64,000 bases of DNA from Chinchilla lanigera (taxonomy: Eukaryota > Chordata > Mammalia > Rodentia > Chinchillidae). Position numbers and translations under genes: made by a program. Numbering within the stretch: the first letter of the stretch is position 1; the number at the start of each line of letters is the position of its first letter. The notes below the pieces were generated by a model. The model had not been told where the DNA came from. It ran no database searches and saw nothing but the letters and a program-made list of their open reading frames with translations. The stretch lies in contig NW_004955418.1 in the NCBI RefSeq assembly GCF_000276665.1, forward strand, positions 8,479,512 to 8,543,511, written 5' to 3'. Positions 57,601 through 64,000 of this stretch are shown piece by piece.

Positions 57601-58240
57601 ATCAGTACAATATATGTTTTAGTACATAACGATTGCATTCATTGTGGGGATCTGGTACACATGCTTTACACATCTCAACTTTTCCCTTCCCATCTATCCC
57701 CTTCTGTACCAGCATCAACATCAGATTCATTTATTTGTCTTACACATCCTTATTAAATTTAATTTTCATACATACAGAAAACAGCCAAGTTGACAGGCCA
57801 AAAACATATAAAAAACATAAGACAAATAATATTAAATCAAGGTACACTTTTGGGTACATTGTCTGTGCTGCATTACAATAACTTTCTTCTCTCTTGTTTT
57901 TTCCTATTACCTATCTTTGTTTTATAGTTTATTTATATATGGAGTTTCACATATAAGACAAACCATGCAGTATTTAAGCTGCATGTCTAATATACTTCCC
58001 TGAACTATTACATTCTCAAGCTGTACCTATTTTCCTACAAAGGACTTAAGTTTTCTCTTCCTTATGGCAGAAATTGTGCATAAATACCACAGGTTTTAAT
58101 CCATTCATGTGTTGATGGACATGTAGCCTATTTCCACTATTTGGTTATGAATTGTGTTGCCATAAACATGGGTATGCCTACATCACTGTGGTGCAATGTC
58201 TTTAACCCTTACAGGAAGGTGTATAGAAGGAGATCTAGTC
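57600..58240 (-). mobile_element. L1 3' part, antisense
   Basis: Antisense L1 order: ACTTTTCCCTTCCCATCTATC; TTTAATCCATTCATGTGTTG; ATGGACATGTAGCCTATTTC; TATGAATTGTGTTGCCATAAAC; ATGGGTATGCC. Late ORF2 and 3' UTR of an old L1. Confidence 0.75.
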
Positions 58241-58244
58241 ATCT

Positions 58245-58840
58245 TCCACATATGGGACTCTGTGGGGACATTTTTCTTCAAAACCATAATGTGTCAACAT
58301 CCTCTTCTCCAGTACTTTGTGGTTTCCTGCAGTTTGTCCTATTCCTCTGTGATGAAGTTTGCCTTTCCACTACAGCTTTTATCTCCAAGCCCCTCTTCTA
58401 TGTCCAGCAGGTTAGCCTATGAGCAGCCCTACAACAGCTATCCTAGGGCATCTTGCTTTCCGTGCTAAACGTATAGAAAAGGGAGAACATGACTCTTTCT
58501 TGTCTTTGGGACTGTGTTCTCCTTGAGGGCTACTTAAACTCCATTAAAGTCCTAGGAGAACTTATGAGGTTCAGGAGTAAAGTGGGAAGTTTTTCTGTGC
58601 ACTTGCTTGGCTGAAAGTTTTGGGGCAGAAGTTTGCCCATGGAATAAATGTACATTCTGGAAGATACTACTGTGACTCTATGTTTGCAGTGTTTTAAATA
58701 CACAGAATGTTCAAGTTGTACAAAGTCATGGCAAAATACCAGTGTGGTACAGACCAAAAGACTGCATTTTGGTAACTCTGGTAGAGTGAGATATCACAGA
58801 GCATTAAGTGTTGCAAATTAAAGTTCAGATGTAAGCTTTG
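58245..58840. other. Unassigned, less AT-rich sequence
   Basis: GTGGGGACATTTTTCTTCAA followed by AACCATAA at 58261-58290 recalls the 5' end of an antisense MaLR LTR, but what follows does not. Plus-strand frames of about 90 codons have no recognisable domain. Confidence 0.35.
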
Positions 58841-58844
58841 TGAC

Positions 58845-58985
58845 TGGGAATCTTATAGTTATTTCATTTCACTGAGTTTAGTTTCCTCCTGGTGATCAAA
58901 ATTATATTACTGCAAGGAGAGTGAGAGTACTAGAAGACATGACATTAAAATAAGCATCTAAATCATAGTAGGCATTCAAAAAATA
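58845..58985 (+). mobile_element. MIR SINE
   Basis: TGACTGGGAATCTTATAGTTA, TTTCACTGAGTTTAGTTTCC, then ATAAGCATCTAAATCATAGTAG, GGCATTCAAAAAATATT. Fits the MIR core and 3' end. Confidence 0.75.
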
Positions 58986-58989
58986 TTGC

Positions 58990-61075
58990 CTTTCTTCTCC
59001 CTCATTGTCATTTTACCCCATCAAGTGCCTTAAAGATATGTACCTGTCATGAGCAGTATATAGTGGTCATGAGGAAAAGTATATGCTCACTTAGTGCAAA
59101 AATATTTATGAGAGTATTTAAATTGCCTCTGCTGAAGTTAATGTGGGAAATCTTAACAGCACTCTTTTTCTATGCCTGCTTATTTAAACATATTCAACAT
59201 GAGGAGGATGTATTGTGAGAGACGGAGCTATGGAAGCTTCTGACAGAAAAGTAGATGCTACCATATAATTGGCCTGGAAGCAGATGTGTGTAGGTCCTCA
59301 GGGGCACAGCATTCTATGTACTGATCCACAGTAGTGATTGGGATACAGAGACTGAAGGAATCCCCTGCAAGGTGAAATTAGGTAGCATAAATCAGGATAG
59401 CGTGCCTTTGTCTACATTCACCCTGAAGGGAGCCAAGCACATGGATGAGTGATTGGTTGACACATTCCTCCATTTGCCAGAGTCCAAGCCTCCCATCAAT
59501 TTCAATAGGGTTCACATGTTCAGGGAAGAGAGCTCAGCCACTCCCTCTATAAGAAACACCACTGCCCACCCACATCTTTCAGAGAATGTGTAGGTCTTCT
59601 TTCAGAGGCTGTGTGGACTTCGGTGATGATTATAGCAGCATGAAAGTGCTGGAGACTTGAGCTCACTTTACTTATTTTTGATAATTATATGACATTCCCT
59701 GGACCCCAAATCCATTAACAGGTTCTTGAATGATTGGAAATGCTGTATCAATTCTCTGAAATAGCTATCAGAAATGAGACTTAATTTTACTTAAAGAAAA
59801 TAATATATTGTAGTTTTCTCACACATCGGATTGATTATCCAAGGAATTACTTGTAAGATTTCTAAATAGTGAAACTTTCAGATGATTAGTCACCTGGTTT
59901 ATATTTGATGTTATAGGTATGAATTGAAACTGTGGAGTTGATGCAGGTTATATTAGATGATTATTTTTGCATCATTTCCATTAATTCTTAAACTTACAAG
60001 GAAAGTTACTTAGTGAAACATTCCACAGAGAAATTCATGAAATGAAACTATTTGGAGTTTATATCATAAAGTGTATACATAAGTTCAAAATTATATTTGG
60101 CTTCAAAACTCATTATAGATGATAATCCAGAATCATTTTAATAAAATTAAAATTTGTACTCGGGATTAACTGAGAGAAAAACATTTCACATAAATAAAAT
60201 GTTTACTTCAAAAATTACTATTAATATTCATTTATCAAATGTTGAGTACAAGTACCCTTTAGTATAGATTTTCTTTACATGTCATCTAATTTTTTCTCAA
60301 GTAATGCCCAAGGCTTCAGCCTTAGAATATAAGAGAAAAAAGATGTATAATCTTTATATGTCTGTATATAAGTATTTTCTTCCTAAAAAAGGTCTTTAGA
60401 CTTCTTTTAATGAAATATATTTATTTTCTTTAATAAAATTATTATTAATTATTTTTGAATACAGATTATACAAAATGGTGCCTGGAAAATAGTATGAGAC
60501 CAAAATCATCTTGTGATAAAGTAAAGTAGGCCCCATTCCAAGATTTGTTGCCTGCCAACTGTTTGTGGATAATTTATTAAAATGTTTAATTATCAGTGTG
60601 TCTTCAATTAAGAGTATATTTTCTACATAATCATTTTATTGTAAGGAAAAACAGTATTGGTAATATTCCTAACAGAGTCAGCAAATTGGTATTTGATCTT
60701 ATTATTTCATTAATATCTTATTATTTCATTAATATCTATGAATTCCCATTTCTATATACAAACAACTGATAAATATATTCAGAAACTACTCTTTTATATT
60801 CATAAAGATATGTGTAAAACATAATTTCTAGATTTATTACCGGTTACTATCACGTTTGAAAAAGTAGTTTTCATCCCTTTTTACTGTGAAGACCATTAAC
60901 TCTGTCTGCACTATTAAAAGCTAAGAGATCAGTGTTATTAGGTAGGTGAGCGTTCATCATTGTAACCCCCAAGATGTCAATCATCGAAACGGTTGAATTT
61001 GTTTCTCTCAGAGAAACAAATCATTACGCCTTACTTTCACCACCCACAGCCACGCATTTATGTTTGTTTGTTATT
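58990..61075. other. Unassigned sequence
   Basis: 59180-59650 is distinctly less AT-rich than its surroundings (GACGGAGCTATGGAAGCTTC, CATTCACCCTGAAGGGAGCC) and may be an unnamed old repeat or unique conserved sequence. The rest is AT-rich. It also holds a 19-bp tandem duplication at 60697-60734 and a 12-bp perfect inverted repeat at 60997-61021. Confidence 0.45.
60697..60734. repeat. 19-bp tandem duplication
   Basis: TCTTATTATTTCATTAATA is present twice in immediate succession without a mismatch. Confidence 0.95.
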
Positions 61076-61081
61076 TTCTTT

Positions 61082-61213
61082 TGGAAACAGAGTTTCACTG
61101 TGCAGTGCAGGCTGGTTTTGATCTCAATGTGCAGTCTATCCTGACCTGAACTTTACATGCTTTTGCCTCAGCCCTCCAACTGCTGAGATTACAGGTGTGT
61201 GCCACGATACCTA
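61082..61213 (-). mobile_element. B1 SINE, diverged
   Basis: GGAAACAGAGTTTCACTGTG, CAGTGCAGGCTGGTTTTG, CAGTCTATCCTGACCTGAAC, CCTCAGCCCTCCAACTGC and GAGATTACAGGTGTGTGCC on the minus strand. More diverged than the other B1 copies. Confidence 0.88.
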
Positions 61214-61420
61214 CCTTTAAGTAGCCATTTCTGATAGCAAAGTAAAATGAACAAAATGATTTCAAAAGAGTTGTTCGAGTCAATCTTTCTCTGTTTTGCT
61301 TTAAAAATTTTAAATTCTGGTATGCTAAGCAGTTAATCTAAAATAAACTTACTAAGTAGATTAAGACACTTTCTTGCACATTTATTTTGTTCAAATACAC
61401 TCAGTTCTGTTCATTGATTT

Positions 61421-61534
61421 TTTTATTTTTTATTTTTTATTTTTTTTTGGTTTTTCTCCGGTACCGGGAACCGAACTCATGACCTTGCGCTTGCCAGGCA
61501 GGCGCTTTTGCCGCTGAGCTAAATCCCCAGCCCT
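61421..61534 (-). mobile_element. Young ID SINE with perfect 13-bp target-site duplication
   Basis: T/A-rich tail, CTCCGGTACCGGGAACCGAA, CTTGCGCTTGCCAGGCAGG, GAGCTAAATCCCCAGCC. Identical TGTTCATTGATTT at 61408-61420 and 61535-61547. Confidence 0.97.
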
Positions 61535-61549
61535 TGTTCATTGATTTGA

Positions 61550-63760
61550 ATGGTTGATACATTTGAAAAAGAAGATAATGTTAAATAAAACTATAGCAAT
61601 TAATATTTTATAAGATAGATATTAGATGATATCAAATAAAATTAACAACATCATGTATTTGAACTTTTAAAAAATATATTGGTATGGAAAGACATGAAGC
61701 ATATTTTAAAATTTGAGTGTTTTAATCAATTTTATAAAAATCAATTTTACAGTCATTAGTGACTACATATTAATGAACATAATTCATGCATGTATTTCTT
61801 TTTACTTTCTCAAAATGACTTATCCTTACTTGTATGACTATGTATATATTATTTATTAAGAAAATTCTCCTGAAAACTATTGCAAATATAAATATAAATA
61901 ATATGCTGTGAAATACTTATTTGATGGAATAAATGAGAAGTGAAACAGAATATGTATATATGTATAATAACTTCATCATCGAGCTAAATAAGACAAAATG
62001 AAGTTCTCTTCGTTTAGGATACTACTGAATCTAAGCAGACCAACTATTTCATGGAGAATTTATTATTTAGCTCATTTACACAGGCATATTAGGCTTAATT
62101 AGTATTTTTTAGTCCTAAGTTATTTTTAATAAACTGGAGACTGTTGCGTTAGTTTTACAATTTATGGCTTTATAAGAAAAGGAAATTTGTGATGAAGCAA
62201 TATATCAATTTGCATGTATTAATTACAAAGATATTAATTCTAATTTCAAAATCAGTAATCTAATATTTTTGGTAAATTAGCAAAAGATAATAATTCTAAT
62301 TAGTTATACCAAATTGTTGCTAAGTGAAACAGATTTAATAGTCCCTTTGAACCTGTTGAGGAAAGTTTGGTTGCAGTGAATACTTTGTGTATTATTTTGA
62401 CCTCTGCTTCAACTACATAACCCCAATTTGTTTTAAATGTTTGTTCAGGTACAGAACTCTATGATTAATATCTCTTGCAGTGTTATCTTGCTGCTAATGA
62501 GAAACATTGGGTGTTCTCGCACATCACAGAATGCAAACGTAGATGACAAAATTTCACAGGTGAACTCCTTATGAACACTTCTAATTGCTTAGGATCAGTG
62601 TTTGAAAATCTCGAGTAATTTGCCATTATTATAATGAATAGCATAAACTGTAATTTTTCATAGTAATTAACTTGTGTCAGCACCATTATTTTTCATTAAT
62701 TATAAATGAGAAAGAATGAAAGAACACCCACAGGAACAGATGTGCGAAATTGTCTCTTCATTTCTATTTATTTTTTTCTATGCGATGTATAATTTTGTGT
62801 ACAATATCTATGATAGAAAAAATGCAAATGGCAGTGCCTGTATGGTACAGAAAAGGAAAAGGACATGAAAAAAAATCACCTGTAAAGTCCAGTGTTTCTT
62901 AAAATGAGAAACTTTTACTGGTTTGCTAGGTAAAACTAGAGGGGAAAAAAAATCACTTAATTTAGTAAATGTAACTGATAGAATTTTAGGTAATGTATTT
63001 GGAGAATCTTCTTGTTGCTGTTTGGTTAGGGAAACAATTCCCAGTATCTTGTGTTCCAGAATTGAAGTCTATATTGTATTTTATTATAATCAAAAAAAAA
63101 AAAAAAAACAAAGAAGAGAGGATATGCTAGATGTTATAAATTATTTGGATGTCATTTTCAGCATTATTCTACATGATAGCTTTATGCTCCTTCCAGAGGG
63201 CAGAATAAATATGTGTCTTAGGTATTTTTCTGTTAAGTCAAGTTACTCAAAATCATAAAATAATAACCCATGTTTCTATATTTAGTTCTTGTACCTTATG
63301 ATGGTTACAAGCATGAGAAGGCTTAGACTCATTTCATGGTAAATTTACTGTAATTTAACTGTTTTCTTTTAAAGGTAGCCTAATTGGCAGAGTTCTACAG
63401 ATATAACATTCATTCTCCTGACTCTTTAAAACATTTAGCTAGGATTGTCCTCAGTCACTTCTATTCTCAAAAGGTGGGGGCTCAGGGGCTGAGTTGTCAG
63501 TTTTACTCAAAGTGAGCTTTTCAGGAATGCATATGTGAGGTGGTAAAAGGAATTCACGGTCAAATGCATTTGAAAGAACTTGACAACATTTTTCCCTTGA
63601 ACTTCAGGATTTCTCCAGAGCTTTTAATTGGGTGATGTTCACTGAAACTCTAGCAACAAAGAAAAATAATCCACTTTTCCCAAATACTATTTAATCCTAT
63701 AACTGTTTATTTCATAGTTCATGTACCTTATACCATATGTTAAGAAACATGCTAAATATG
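61550..63760. other. Unassigned AT-rich sequence
   Basis: No repeat or gene recognised. A(17) run at about 63091. The 62060-62340 part has several TAATTA words and an ATTTGCAT-like octamer (AATTTGCATGTATTAATTA at 62207), which would suit a non-coding regulatory element but proves nothing in AT-rich DNA. Confidence 0.45.
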
Positions 63761-63762
63761 GT

Positions 63763-63792
63763 GCTACCAGGAGCTACCAGGAGCTACCAGGA
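63763..63792. repeat. 10-bp unit in three tandem copies
   Basis: GCTACCAGGA occurs three times without a mismatch. Confidence 0.97.
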
Positions 63793-64000
63793 GAAAGTAG
63801 TGCTGAAGACAGGAAACATTACTTCTTATTTTCTGTGAGCGGCTACTTATCCCAAAAGAATCAGAGGTGATATGTGCTGAAATTTGAATTAGGGAAAGCC
63901 AGCATTTTATTTTGTCATAGTTAACCTCAACTGCAGTTCACTTGTTTGCCCATGACTTAATGAATCCTTCTTCAGTCATCTTTTACATCAGATACTTTTC

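Noticed and set aside
1..64000. CRISPR arrays, operons, bacterial-type genes, ribosome binding sites
   Set aside because: The sequence is eukaryotic and SINE/LINE-rich. Short tandem repeats present have no spacer structure.

Overview
This window looks like AT-rich, gene-poor mammalian nuclear DNA, almost certainly from a rodent. Three repeat classes support that: (1) at least ten well preserved copies of a short tRNA-derived SINE of the ID type (body starting GGGGCTGGGGATTTAGCTC, with recognisable pol III A and B boxes and an A-rich tail); (2) seven B1-type 7SL-derived SINEs; (3) many rodent/eutherian relics (MIR, L1, ERVL-MaLR LTRs, mariner). I cannot name the species. The ID variant, ending GGTACCGGAGAAAAAC, is distinctive and could identify the lineage by a repeat search. 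I found no protein-coding exon, RNA gene, CpG island or other host gene that I can support. All longer open frames either lie in repeats or simple sequence, or are short, AT-rich and without a recognisable domain.

Layout. 1-5.4 kb: simple repeats, old ID copies, degraded MaLR LTR pieces and a young ID inserted into an older one. 5.6-8.3 kb: ID, B1, an antisense L1 5' region carrying a nested ID, and a sense L1 3' end. 8.3-23.8 kb: mostly unassigned unique-looking sequence, with a MaLR LTR, a B1 whose tail has grown into a long (CTTT)n tract, a (TA)n tract, two MIRs and IDs. 23.9-25.9 kb: a nearly complete, non-coding MaLR provirus (LTR - internal - LTR) on the minus strand with a young ID just outside it. 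26-47 kb: unassigned sequence with scattered MIR, B1, ID, a MaLR LTR and a mariner relic at 29.2-29.7 kb. 47.7-58.2 kb: L1-rich, with a second mariner relic at 50.5 kb, a MaLR LTR, and a 100-N assembly gap exactly between two ID elements in inverted orientation. 58-64 kb: unassigned sequence with MIR, B1 and a young ID.

The most useful observations are two separate mariner transposase relics on opposite strands, the MaLR provirus, the gap caused or bordered by inverted SINEs, the young target-site-flanked ID family, two dispersed repeat pairs I cannot assign, and the fact that every MaLR LTR I recognised lies on the minus strand, which would fit a location in an intron of a plus-strand gene. 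I did not find an undescribed biological system here; the window reads as a record of transposon activity in a gene desert or large intron.
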